A stretch of 34,824 nucleotides of DNA, taken from contig PHCA01000016.1 of the NCBI GenBank assembly GCA_002842085.1, positions 7,520 through 42,343 of the forward strand, read 5' to 3'. The notes below the pieces were generated by a model. That model saw nothing but the letters and a program-made list of their open reading frames with translations. It was not told the origin of the DNA and searched no databases. The stretch is from Chloroflexi bacterium HGW-Chloroflexi-1. Lineage in GTDB: Bacteria; Chloroflexota; Anaerolineae; CG2-30-64-16. This document shows positions 7,270 to 13,820 of the stretch, piece by piece. The position numbers were made by a program, and so were the translations under genes. Each line of letters begins with the position of its first letter. The stretch's first letter is position 1.

Positions 7270-8931
7270 CTACCCCTCCTTTGCGTGTTGCGAATTGCGT
7301 ATAGCGTATTGCGTGCGCGGGTCCACGGCGACACAGGCGCCCCGCTCGTCGATCCGCGTGCTGATCTGGCCGCGGGCAAAACGATTGGCCTTGAGATGCG
7401 GCGCGTCGAGCAGACCCGAAGTCACGGCGCGAGCCAGGGTCCGCGGGTCGGTCAGGGGATCGGCCACGCCCGGCCCGGCCAGCCCTCGCATGGCCTCCAG
7501 CGTGACCTGCGCTTCGGCGATCAGCTCGGCCTGGCGCGCTTGCACTCGTGGATCAAAAGCCATGTCCGGGGCGCCGCGGAGCGCGTTTTCGATGGCGCGC
7601 CGCGCCACTTTACAGGCGGCGATCACGTCATCGGCGGTGGCGGCGTGGTCGGCTTCGGTGTGGCCAACCACGTGGACGATGTGGGGCTTGAGCGTCATCT
7701 GGAGATAGGTGGCCGCGGCCAGGTGCCCGCGCGCGGCCTCGGGATCCAGGGGATAGCTCAACAGGCCAACCCGCGTTTGCCGCCAGATGCGAAAAGTGTC
7801 ATCTTGACCCGCGTTCCCGGCCCCAACTTCACCTCCAATGATGAGAGTCAGGATAGCGAGCATCTTGGCCAGGTCCATCGCATCGGAGAGGCCGGGCGGG
7901 CTGTTGAACATCATCTGGGCGATGTAGTCGCGGACGCCGAAGGCGCGGGCGTTATAGGCCGCCAGGTACGCCGCCACCACGTAGATCACGTCGGGGGCGT
8001 CGCGCATGCCCCAGTGGTGGGGCTCGTTGAGCTCGACCGGGATGCCGCGTGCGCCGTACCACGCTATGAGCTGTTGATGCTCGCGGATGGAGGATTCTAA
8101 ATCGTGCGGGCCGCGGCCGTCCATCGCGTTGAACCAGAACAGCGGCACCGCGGCCCAGGCGATGTGGAGGGTCGCCACGTACATCTCGGCCAGCCGGATG
8201 AGGTCGTCGGCGCCGGAGTAGGTGCGCATCAGGGGGAAGTTGCCGCGGCGGGAGGCCGCGTACAGCGCCCGATAATCGTCGGCGTTGCGCACGGGCACGC
8301 CGCCGGCGCCCGTGCGCCGCGGGTCCTGCCTCTCGGGGTGGTAGAAGTTCTCCTGGGCGTCCTGGTCGATGCCCAGCGAGATGACATCCAGCACCCGGGC
8401 CGCGGCGATCCGCTCGATCCCATGCCGGGTCGCTTTTAACGTGGGCAGCCCGAAGTGGTGCCGCAGCAGTGGGTAGGGGGCTTTCCCGGCGATGCGATCG
8501 ACCAGGGTTTGCGGGTAATCGGCCGCGGTGGCGGTGCGGGGCGCCCCACGCAAATAGGCCAGGACGTCGTCCGGCGTCTCGGCGCCGTCGAAAACAGCGT
8601 CGAAGAAGCCTGGGAAAGCCCTGGCCCGCTCGGCGACCGGGGGCGTGCCGCCGAAGGCAAACCGCACGCCGGCCGCGTGCAATTCATCGGCAGCTTCGGC
8701 GAATTCGGCCAGCAGCCGCTCGCCTGTCTCCGGGGTCAAGCGGTAGGAAACGCCCACCAACGCCGCTCCCTGGGCGCGCGCCGCGCGCAACATCTCCTCG
8801 ACCGGCACGGCTGGCCCCAGGAAAACAGTCCGCCAACCGGCCTGCTCAGCAAGACGCAAGAAGTTCACCACGCCGGCCACGTGGACGCACTCGCCCAACG
8901 CGCCGGCCACAACGACTGGCTGTGGGTTCAT
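7270..8931 (-). CDS. Cobalamin-binding-domain enzyme, probable mutase-like protein
   Basis: A 553-residue protein. Residues 1-135 look like a B12-binding Rossmann-type domain: ALGECVHVAG contains the histidine (His17) and HxxG of the DxHxxG cobalamin-ligand motif, then ALVGVSYRLTPE and FGGTPP, where this fold usually has its GG turn. Position D of the motif is Cys15 here. The remaining ~400 residues are mixed alpha/beta (SLGIDQDAQENFYHPE, AMDGRGPHDLE, ELNEPHHWGMRDAPD, FRIWRQTRVGLLSYPLDP) and could be a TIM barrel of the adenosylcobalamin amino-acid mutase type, but I cannot assign a specific reaction. The gene is 9 nt downstream of the c-di-AMP-receptor gene. The C-terminal ~15 residues come from a heptamer repeat, so the natural end may have been changed. 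A methyltransferase-type role is the main alternative. Confidence 0.7.
   Translation of the reverse strand: MNPQPVVVAGALGECVHVAGVVNFLRLAEQAGWRTVFLGPAVPVEEMLRAARAQGAALVGVSYRLTPETGERLLAEFAEAADELHAAGVRFAFGGTPPVAERARAFPGFFDAVFDGAETPDDVLAYLRGAPRTATAADYPQTLVDRIAGKAPYPLLRHHFGLPTLKATRHGIERIAAARVLDVISLGIDQDAQENFYHPERQDPRRTGAGGVPVRNADDYRALYAASRRGNFPLMRTYSGADDLIRLAEMYVATLHIAWAAVPLFWFNAMDGRGPHDLESSIREHQQLIAWYGARGIPVELNEPHHWGMRDAPDVIYVVAAYLAAYNARAFGVRDYIAQMMFNSPPGLSDAMDLAKMLAILTLIIGGEVGAGNAGQDDTFRIWRQTRVGLLSYPLDPEAARGHLAAATYLQMTLKPHIVHVVGHTEADHAATADDVIAACKVARRAIENALRGAPDMAFDPRVQARQAELIAEAQVTLEAMRGLAGPGVADPLTDPRTLARAVTSGLLDAPHLKANRFARGQISTRIDERGACVAVDPRTQYAIRNSQHAKEG
7281..7315. repeat. Heptamer tandem repeat (TTGCGTR-type, 5 units)
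   Basis: Five degenerate 7-nt units (TTGCGTG, TTGCGAA, TTGCGTA, TAGCGTA, TTGCGTG). On the minus strand it codes the last residues of the cobalamin-binding protein (RTQYAIRNSQHA) and lies just upstream of the ribosome binding site of the next gene. It belongs to the same heptamer family as 13761-13795 and 24719-24753. Confidence 0.8.
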
Positions 8932-8940
8932 GGGATATCG

Positions 8941-9645
8941 CTAGACCCGAATCAGCCGCGAGGCGTCCAACACAAAAATGGTCGCGCTGTGCATCGGCAT
9001 GCCGGTCTCCAACGGGCTGGGTTCCTCGCGGCGCCGGCAATTGGCCTTGATGATCTCCAGCACTGCATCCACTTTAGCCTCCTCGACCCCGATCAGTAGC
9101 GTAACGTTGCCGCGGCGCAAAAAGGCCCCGGCGGTGTTGATGCGCGTCACCCGATAACTGGCCCCCAACAGCGCCTGGGTCACGGGGTCGGCGTCGTCAT
9201 TTTGGACCAGGGCAAGCACAAGATTCATGCGTTCGGCTCCTTCCAGGGCAGCGGCGGTCGGCCCTGCCTCACCTCGAGGAGGCAGTGTCTCGCCGGTTTC
9301 TTTGACGGGGACGCGCAGAAAACGTTTGACCGGGAAGGTCAACACGGTCGCGCCGCCAATCTGCACCTCCAGCGGCATGGCCGGCGCGGCCAGCGCGAGA
9401 TGGATCGGCTCGGTGCCCAGCGGCGTGGGGTTGATGTAACTACGCCGCGTGTGACAAGTCGCTTGGATCACCGCCAACACAGCCTCGACCTGTTCGTCTT
9501 CCACGCCCACCAGGATCGTGAGGTTGCCGCGCGCGAGAAAGCCACCCACGGTGCTGATCCGGGTGACCCGGAACCCTTTGGCGTTGAGCCGCTTGCACAG
9601 GGTATCGGCATCTTCGTCCTGGACAATCGCGAGCAAGAGTTGCAT
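8941..9645 (-). CDS. Tandem PII-like cyclic-di-AMP receptor (two DUF970 domains)
   Basis: A 234-residue protein made of two copies of the DUF970/PstA (DarA) fold, each normally a stand-alone protein of ~110 residues. Copy 1 has MQLLLAIVQDEDADTLCKRL, RVTRISTVGGFLARGN and TILVGVEDEQVEAVL. Copy 2 (from about residue 139) has MNLVLALVQNDDADPVTQAL, RVTRINTAGAFLRRGN and TLLIGVEEAKVDAVLEIIK. The RVT..T.G.FL.RGN segment is the region that contacts c-di-AMP in characterised members. A trimer of single domains is normal for the family, so a duplicated chain implies different assembly. ATG 9645 is chosen because AAAGGGAG lies 7 nt upstream; upstream codons are repeat-derived. It is first in an operon with the cobalamin and opine-dehydrogenase genes, suggesting second-messenger control of that metabolism. 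Confidence 0.85.
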   Translation of the reverse strand: MQLLLAIVQDEDADTLCKRLNAKGFRVTRISTVGGFLARGNLTILVGVEDEQVEAVLAVIQATCHTRRSYINPTPLGTEPIHLALAAPAMPLEVQIGGATVLTFPVKRFLRVPVKETGETLPPRGEAGPTAAALEGAERMNLVLALVQNDDADPVTQALLGASYRVTRINTAGAFLRRGNVTLLIGVEEAKVDAVLEIIKANCRRREEPSPLETGMPMHSATIFVLDASRLIRV

Positions 9646-9663
9646 CGGCATCTCCCTTTCAAG

Positions 9664-9787
9664 GTATCCTCTCAAGCGACAGCCATAATCCGGGGTGGCT
9701 GTGGCCGGTCTCCTGACCGAGCCACGGTGGCTCGGTCAGGAGACCGGCCACAGCGAGCGATGATTCCCCGAAAAATTGAGAAGATAC
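9664..9787. repeat. 124-bp palindromic element (REPIN/MITE-like) in operon leader
   Basis: The element is bounded by GTATC (9664-9668) and GATAC (9783-9787). It has a perfect 28-bp core inverted repeat (9698-9725 with 9727-9754, 1-nt centre) and imperfect outer arms. Each core arm is itself a hairpin (GCTGTGGC...GCCACAGC with CGGTC/GACCG inside). Related copies are at 17740-17796 and, as one half, at 18161-18218. It lies between the minus-strand promoter (9825-9853) and the ribosome binding site of the DUF970 gene, so it should be transcribed into the leader. Confidence 0.85.
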
Positions 9788-9824
9788 ATCAATACCACCA
9801 ACCGGGGGACTCAATCCTGGCATG

Positions 9825-9853
9825 ACTATACCATAACTGGATTGGGGCGTCAA
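9825..9853 (-). promoter_or_regulatory. Sigma70-like promoter of the DUF970/cobalamin/opine-dehydrogenase operon
   Basis: On the minus strand, TTGACG (9853-9848) and TATAGT (9830-9825) are separated by exactly 17 nt. The predicted transcript start is near 9818, giving a leader of about 170 nt that contains the palindromic element. Confidence 0.6.
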
Positions 9854-9863
9854 ACAGTTTCAG

Positions 9864-9892
9864 TTACGAATTAAAGCCAACTGTGCTATAAT
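9864..9892 (+). promoter_or_regulatory. Sigma70-like extended -10 promoter of the CBS/NhaD operon
   Basis: TTACGA (9864-9869), a 17-nt spacer and TATAAT (9887-9892), preceded by the extended -10 TGC. Its -35 lies only 10 bp from the -35 of the opposing promoter, so both could share a control region. The predicted leader is about 275 nt. Confidence 0.55.
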
Positions 9893-9920
9893 ACACCCTG
9901 ATTGCGCGGTCCGGGAGGAC

Positions 9921-10140
9921 GGTTGCGGATTGCGGATTGCGGACTGCGGATTCTGGAGCTTCAATCCGAAATCCGAAATCCGTTTAGGGCTAAGGACTAA
10001 ATAACTTACTCATCTGCTCCGGCAAATGAAGGGGGGACTTGCGCAAGTTATTTAATTCTCAGTCCTTAGGGCGCAATCGTTCTCAACTCCCAGGGGAAAA
10101 TTCGCCACGAATTGCACGAATTGGCACGAAAATAGAAGCC
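9921..10140. repeat. Repeat-rich leader before the CBS-protein gene
   Basis: The leader contains, in order: four TTGCGGA heptamers (9923-9950); three AATCCGA heptamers (9963-9982); an imperfect inverted repeat of CTAAGGACT/AAATAACTT (9990-10007) with AAGTTATTT...AGTCCTTAG (10035-10059), where the right arm carries a 7-nt insertion; and a CACGAATTGCACGAATTGG direct repeat near 10107-10130. I see no gene in this stretch. Confidence 0.65.
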
Positions 10141-10173
10141 ACCGTCAGGCGGCGAAATTAAGGAGCTGACTGA

Positions 10174-11061
10174 ATGTCTCAACTACTGATCGTGATCCTC
10201 GACGACCTGAAACCCTTACCGGATTTGCTCCAGGCCTGGCGCGCTATCGGCGTGTCGGGCGCGACCATCCTCGAAAGCGTGGGGGCCTATCGCGCCGAAA
10301 ACTGGCTGAGTCGGGCCGGCCTGGGCGCGTTGAGCCGCCTGTTCGAAGCCGAAGAGGTGCGCCGGCGCACGATCCTGACCGTGGTAGACGACGACCTGCT
10401 GGACGTAGCGATCGCGGAGACGGACCGGGTAGTCGGCGGCTTCGACCGGCCGAACACCGGCGTCATATTCGCCGTGCCGATCACTCGTTCGATAGGCACG
10501 CGCCTCAGGCCGGCGGAGACGACAGCACGGACCTTGCCGCCCGCGGTCAAGGCCGGCTGGCTGGGCCAGCGCGACACACCGGTGGAGAAGATCGCGGCGA
10601 CGTTGGACCTGCAGCCCGTCATCGTGCGGACCGACACCCCATTGGATGGCGTGATCCAGGAGATGCTCAAATCCCCCAACGTCCACGTGGCTTGCGTCAT
10701 GTCAGGCGAGGGGCGGTTGGTAGGATTGTTATCTTTGCAGGCACTCGCCGATCACCTCTTCTTCCACATCCTGCCGGAGGAATTCTTGAGCGAGGTCACC
10801 GACCTGGAGCGCGTCATGGAGTTCGCGGACCGCAGCCGCATGCAGTTGGCCGCGGATGCCATGCAGGAGCCGGTGTGGGTCAAGCGCGGGGAGACGGCGA
10901 AGGATGCCTTCAAACGCATGCACGAGCAGCGCATCAGTGGGCTGCCGGTGGTGGATGACCACTATCACGTCGTGGGCTACATCAATCTGCTGGAGCTGCT
11001 GGCGGTGTGCGCGGCGGACCAGGACCCGACCACGCAGGGCGCGGGAGGATCGCGTCCATGA
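10174..11061 (+). CDS. PII-like / tandem CBS domain regulatory protein
   Basis: A 295-residue soluble protein. Residues 1-105 resemble a PII-like ferredoxin-type fold (QLLIVILDDLKPLPDLLQAW, GVSGATILESVGAYR, RRTILTVVDDDLLDVAIAE, NTGVIFAVPITRSIG). Residues ~148-197 and ~228-280 are CBS motifs (VIVRTDTPLDGVIQEML...GLLSLQALADHL; WVKRGETAKDAFKRMHEQ...GYINLLELL). CBS pairs bind adenine nucleotides (ATP, AMP, c-di-AMP or SAM) and often gate transporters. The gene overlaps the downstream ion-transporter gene by 4 nt (ATGA), so the natural inference is a nucleotide-sensing regulator of that transporter. The bound ligand is unknown. Confidence 0.8.
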   Translation: MSQLLIVILDDLKPLPDLLQAWRAIGVSGATILESVGAYRAENWLSRAGLGALSRLFEAEEVRRRTILTVVDDDLLDVAIAETDRVVGGFDRPNTGVIFAVPITRSIGTRLRPAETTARTLPPAVKAGWLGQRDTPVEKIAATLDLQPVIVRTDTPLDGVIQEMLKSPNVHVACVMSGEGRLVGLLSLQALADHLFFHILPEEFLSEVTDLERVMEFADRSRMQLAADAMQEPVWVKRGETAKDAFKRMHEQRISGLPVVDDHYHVVGYINLLELLAVCAADQDPTTQGAGGSRP

Positions 11062-12371
11062 ACCTGGTGTGGATCACCGGAGGCGTCTTCCTGATCACCT
11101 ACGCCCTCATCGTGACGGAACGGGTCCATCGCACTCTGGCCGCGTTGCTGGGCGGTGTCGTCGTGCTCCTGCTGGGCGTACTCCCGCAAGATCAGGCGTT
11201 TGCCGCAGTGGACTGGAACGTGATCTTCCTGCTGGCGGGGATGATGGCCATCGCCAACGTGCTGCGCGAGACCGGCCTTTTCCAGTGGATCGCGGTGCAG
11301 GCCGTGCGCCTGGGGCGAGGCAGACCGTTCCTCATCCTGGTCATCCTGTCGTTGGTCACGGCCGTCAGCTCAGCCCTGCTTGACAACGTCACCATCGTCG
11401 TGCTGGTCGCGCCCGTGACCCTCTTCGTGGCCGCCAGCCTGCGGGTCAGCCCCGTGCCGTTTCTGATCGCCGAGATCCTGGCCTCCAACATCGGCGGCGC
11501 GGCCACCCTGATCGGCGACCCGCCCAACATCCTGATCGGCAGCGCGGCCGACCTGGATTTCCTCACGTTCGGCAAAAACATGGCGCCGATCAGCATGATA
11601 ATCCTGATCGGCTTTCTGATCATGGCGTGGTTCCTCTTCAGGAAGGATCTGCGCGTACAGCCGAAGACCCCCCGCGCGACCGGGGAGAGCGCGGCCCCTG
11701 CCGCGGCGGAGGCCGACGCACTGTCGAACCTGCTGGCGCTGGATACGGCCGCGCTGATCACCAACCGCGGCATGTTGCTCCGCGGGCTGATCGTGATGGG
11801 CGGGGTCATCGTGGGCTTCACGGTGCACGGGTTACTCCATTTGCAGCCCGCGACCATCGCCCTGACGGGCGCCACAGTGCTCATGCTCTGGACCCGCAAA
11901 GACCCGCACCACGTGTTGCGCGATGTGGAGTGGACCACCCTCTTCTTCTTCATCGGTCTGTTCATCCTCATCGAGGCCGTAGTACATGTCGGGATCATCG
12001 ATAGCGTGGCCCGGGCCGCGCTGCGGCTGACCGGTGGCAACGTCCGGTTCACCACGATCTTACTGCTCTGGCTTTCGGCCGTGGCCTCCGGCGTCGTGGA
12101 CAACATCCCGTACACAGCCACCATGATCCCCGTCGTCAAGAGCCTGGCGGTCAGCATGCCGGCCGAGCCGCTCTGGTGGTCGCTGGCCCTGGGCGCCTGC
12201 CTGGGTGGCAATTCGACGCTCGTGGGCGCGTCGGCCAACGTCGTCGTTGCCAGCCTGGCCGAGCGCAGCGGGCATCGCATCAGCTTCAAGACCTTCTTGA
12301 TCTACGGGTTGCCCGTGACACTGATGTCGCTGCTCCTGGCGACCGCGTACGTGTGGGTGCGCTATTTATAG
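11058..12371 (+). CDS. ArsB/NhaD (SLC13-type) ion transporter
   Basis: A 437-residue integral membrane protein with about 11 hydrophobic segments. It has the ion-transporter superfamily signatures: SNIGGAATLIGDPPNILIG in the first half, and paired DN motifs (ALLDNVTIVVLV and GVVDNIPYTATM), typical of ArsB/NhaD/P-protein members. A charged, alanine-rich cytoplasmic linker (near residues 205-225) separates the halves. The start at 11058 overlaps the CBS gene stop (ATGA); an upstream in-frame start would add 17 unlikely residues. It could be a Na+/H+ antiporter, an oxyanion or a dicarboxylate transporter; the sequence alone does not decide. No ars genes are nearby. Confidence 0.85.
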   Translation: MNLVWITGGVFLITYALIVTERVHRTLAALLGGVVVLLLGVLPQDQAFAAVDWNVIFLLAGMMAIANVLRETGLFQWIAVQAVRLGRGRPFLILVILSLVTAVSSALLDNVTIVVLVAPVTLFVAASLRVSPVPFLIAEILASNIGGAATLIGDPPNILIGSAADLDFLTFGKNMAPISMIILIGFLIMAWFLFRKDLRVQPKTPRATGESAAPAAAEADALSNLLALDTAALITNRGMLLRGLIVMGGVIVGFTVHGLLHLQPATIALTGATVLMLWTRKDPHHVLRDVEWTTLFFFIGLFILIEAVVHVGIIDSVARAALRLTGGNVRFTTILLLWLSAVASGVVDNIPYTATMIPVVKSLAVSMPAEPLWWSLALGACLGGNSTLVGASANVVVASLAERSGHRISFKTFLIYGLPVTLMSLLLATAYVWVRYL

Positions 12372-12392
12372 CGCCGCTATTTGTAACAGTGA

Positions 12393-12425
12393 AGACCTGA
12401 CAGGTCTCAGAGGCCTGTCAGGTCT
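12393..12425 (+). terminator. Perfect 12-bp hairpin after the transporter gene
   Basis: AGACCTGACAGG (12393-12404) pairs with CCTGTCAGGTCT (12414-12425) over a 9-nt loop. No T-run follows. The same GACCTGACAGG word is found at 24690-24700, after the HEPN gene, so it is a dispersed repeat that may serve as a terminator. Confidence 0.5.
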
Positions 12426-12477
12426 GGGGGTAGGTCTGGGGGTAGGTCTGGGGGTAGGTCTGGGGGTAGGTCTGGGA
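12421..12477. repeat. 12-nt tandem repeat GGTCTGGGGGTA
   Basis: Four exact copies of GGTCTGGGGGTA plus a partial fifth, growing out of the right arm of the preceding hairpin. G-rich on the plus strand (runs of five G), so G-quadruplex formation is possible. Confidence 0.9.
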
Positions 12478-12508
12478 TGGCCTCCAGCAAATTCTAATGA
12501 AATCCTAA

Positions 12509-12537
12509 TGATCATCCGCTATGATCCCCGGTATAAT
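12509..12537 (+). promoter_or_regulatory. Weak promoter candidate for the ABC export operon
   Basis: A perfect -10 TATAAT at 12532-12537, with only a poor -35 (TGATCA at 12509-12514, 17-nt spacing). It is the only consensus -10 seen in the gap before the ATPase gene. Confidence 0.35.
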
Positions 12538-12592
12538 ACCTGGTGGACTTCCGCTCGCCCGCGGCCGGTCCACCTGCTTGCAGTCCTTGACT

Positions 12593-12648
12593 CGCCGATT
12601 CGCCGATTCGCCGACTCGCTGATTCGCTCATTCGCTCATTCGCTCATT
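12593..12648. repeat. Octamer tandem repeat CGCYSATT (7 units)
   Basis: Seven consecutive 8-nt units (CGCCGATT changing to CGCTCATT) end 18 nt before the ATPase start codon. The frame is open through it to 12508, which could mislead a gene caller into adding a 53-residue N-terminal extension. Confidence 0.85.
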
Positions 12649-12666
12649 CTCTTCGAGGTGCACCAC

Positions 12667-13587
12667 ATGATCGATGTTACTGAACTGACCAAGGCCTATG
12701 GCCCCGTCGAAGCGTTGCGCGGGGTCAGCTTTCAGATCGCGGCCGGCGAAATCGTTGGGCTGCTGGGTCCCAACGGCGCCGGCAAGACCACTATCATCAA
12801 GATCCTGACCGGTTACTTGCAGCCTGACGGCGGCGCGGTCCGGGTGGATGGTCTGGATGTGTTGACCCACACGCGGGAGGTGCAGGCCCGTATCGGCTAC
12901 CTGCCCGAAAACGCGCCGCTCTACCCCGAGCTGTCGGTCCAGGCTTATCTGCGGACGATGGCGGAGCTGCGCCAGATCCCTGAAGACCAACGCCTGGCGC
13001 GCCTCTCCGAGGCGGTCTACGCGACCGGCTTGGCCGATGAGTTGACGCGGCCGATCGGCCAGCTCAGCAAGGGGTTCCGGCAGCGCGTTGGGCTGGCGCA
13101 GGCCATCCTGCATCAACCCAAGATGCTGATCCTGGACGAGCCCACGCTGGGGTTGGACCCCACCCAGATCGTCGAGATCCGCCGGCTGATCCGCCGGCTG
13201 GCGACGCACAGCACCGTGCTCTTCTCCACGCACATCCTCTCCGAGGTGGAGGCGCTGTGTGATCGCGCCATCATCCTGATGAATGGCCAGGTCAAGGCCG
13301 ACGCCCGGCTGGCCGATCTGGAGATGACCACCGATGCCGTGCTGGTGCTGGGGGAGCAGGCCGCGGGGGTCGAGCGCGCGTTGCGGACACTCAGCGGCGT
13401 GCGCGGGATCGAACCGACCCGCACGCACGACGGCTACCCGGCCTACCGCGTCCTGGGCATGGGGGATGTCGATCTGTGCCCGGCCATCTACGAGCTGGCC
13501 CGGCGCGGGGACTGGCCGCTGCGCGAACTCCGCCGCGACGTACGCACGCTGGAAACGGTGTTCAACCAGTTGGCGACAGGAGCGTAA
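12667..13587 (+). CDS. ABC transporter ATP-binding protein (GldA/NatA-like)
   Basis: A 306-residue ATPase: Walker A GPNGAGKTT (residues 34-42), ABC signature LSKGFRQRVGLAQA in the LSKGFRQ form typical of ABC-2 exporter ATPases, Walker B LILDEPTLGLDP, and H-loop STHILSE. The C-terminal ~80 residues form the extra domain seen in GldA-type ATPases. ATG 12667 is chosen because GAGGTG lies 6 nt upstream and the homology starts at once (MIDVTELTKAYG); the open frame upstream is tandem-repeat sequence. It is the first gene of a three-gene exporter operon and should energise the membrane subunit encoded next. The transported substrate is unknown. Confidence 0.92.
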   Translation: MIDVTELTKAYGPVEALRGVSFQIAAGEIVGLLGPNGAGKTTIIKILTGYLQPDGGAVRVDGLDVLTHTREVQARIGYLPENAPLYPELSVQAYLRTMAELRQIPEDQRLARLSEAVYATGLADELTRPIGQLSKGFRQRVGLAQAILHQPKMLILDEPTLGLDPTQIVEIRRLIRRLATHSTVLFSTHILSEVEALCDRAIILMNGQVKADARLADLEMTTDAVLVLGEQAAGVERALRTLSGVRGIEPTRTHDGYPAYRVLGMGDVDLCPAIYELARRGDWPLRELRRDVRTLETVFNQLATGA

Positions 13588-13616
13588 CAGACTGCATACT
13601 ACGTACTGCGTACTAT

Positions 13617-13753
13617 GTAGCCAGGTAACTACTCAGCTTGTCATTGCGAGGAGGCGTTTTTTGCCGACGAAGCAATCGGGATTGCGGCAATCCGAGATTG
13701 CTTCGCAAAAAAACGCTCGCAATGACACGGCGGCTGAGTAGTTACGTAGCCAG
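13617..13753. mobile_element. MITE-like 121-bp inverted-repeat element with 8-bp target duplication
   Basis: The element (13625-13745) has perfect 13-bp terminal inverted repeats GTAACTACTCAGC/GCTGAGTAGTTAC, inner TGTCATTGCGAG/CTCGCAATGACA arms, and GCGTTTTTTGC/GCAAAAAAACGC arms. It is flanked by identical octamers GTAGCCAG (13617-13624 and 13746-13753), a direct sign of insertion with target-site duplication. It encodes no protein. Partial relatives are at 19383-19530 and 32611-32634. It separates the ATPase and permease genes of one operon. Confidence 0.85.
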
Positions 13754-13760
13754 TGCTTTT

Positions 13761-13795
13761 ACGCAACACGCAATACGCAATACGCAATACGAAAT
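13761..13795. repeat. Heptamer tandem repeat ACGCAAT (5 units)
   Basis: Five 7-nt units (ACGCAAC, three ACGCAAT, ACGAAAT) just after the MITE-like element and 25 nt before the start codon of the permease fusion gene. Confidence 0.9.
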
Positions 13796-13820
13796 ACTTG
13801 CCTGACAAGGACTCACGTCT

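Noticed and set aside
6061-8100. A 679-residue open frame on the plus strand opposite the opine-dehydrogenase and cobalamin genes
   Set aside because: High-GC antisense shadow: His/Arg/Gly-rich, no recognisable domain, and the opposite strand carries well-conserved genes.
11058-12371. Arsenite efflux pump ArsB
   Set aside because: Superfamily motifs alone do not distinguish ArsB from NhaD or anion transporters, and there is no arsR, arsA or arsC nearby.
12421-12477. Regular short repeats as a CRISPR array or origin iterons
   Set aside because: 12-nt units without spacers and no replication genes such as dnaA nearby; simple tandem repeat.
12508-12666. A 53-residue N-terminal extension of the ABC ATPase
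   Set aside because: It is encoded by octamer repeats (IRRFADSLIRSFAHS) and lacks homology; a good ribosome binding site precedes ATG 12667.
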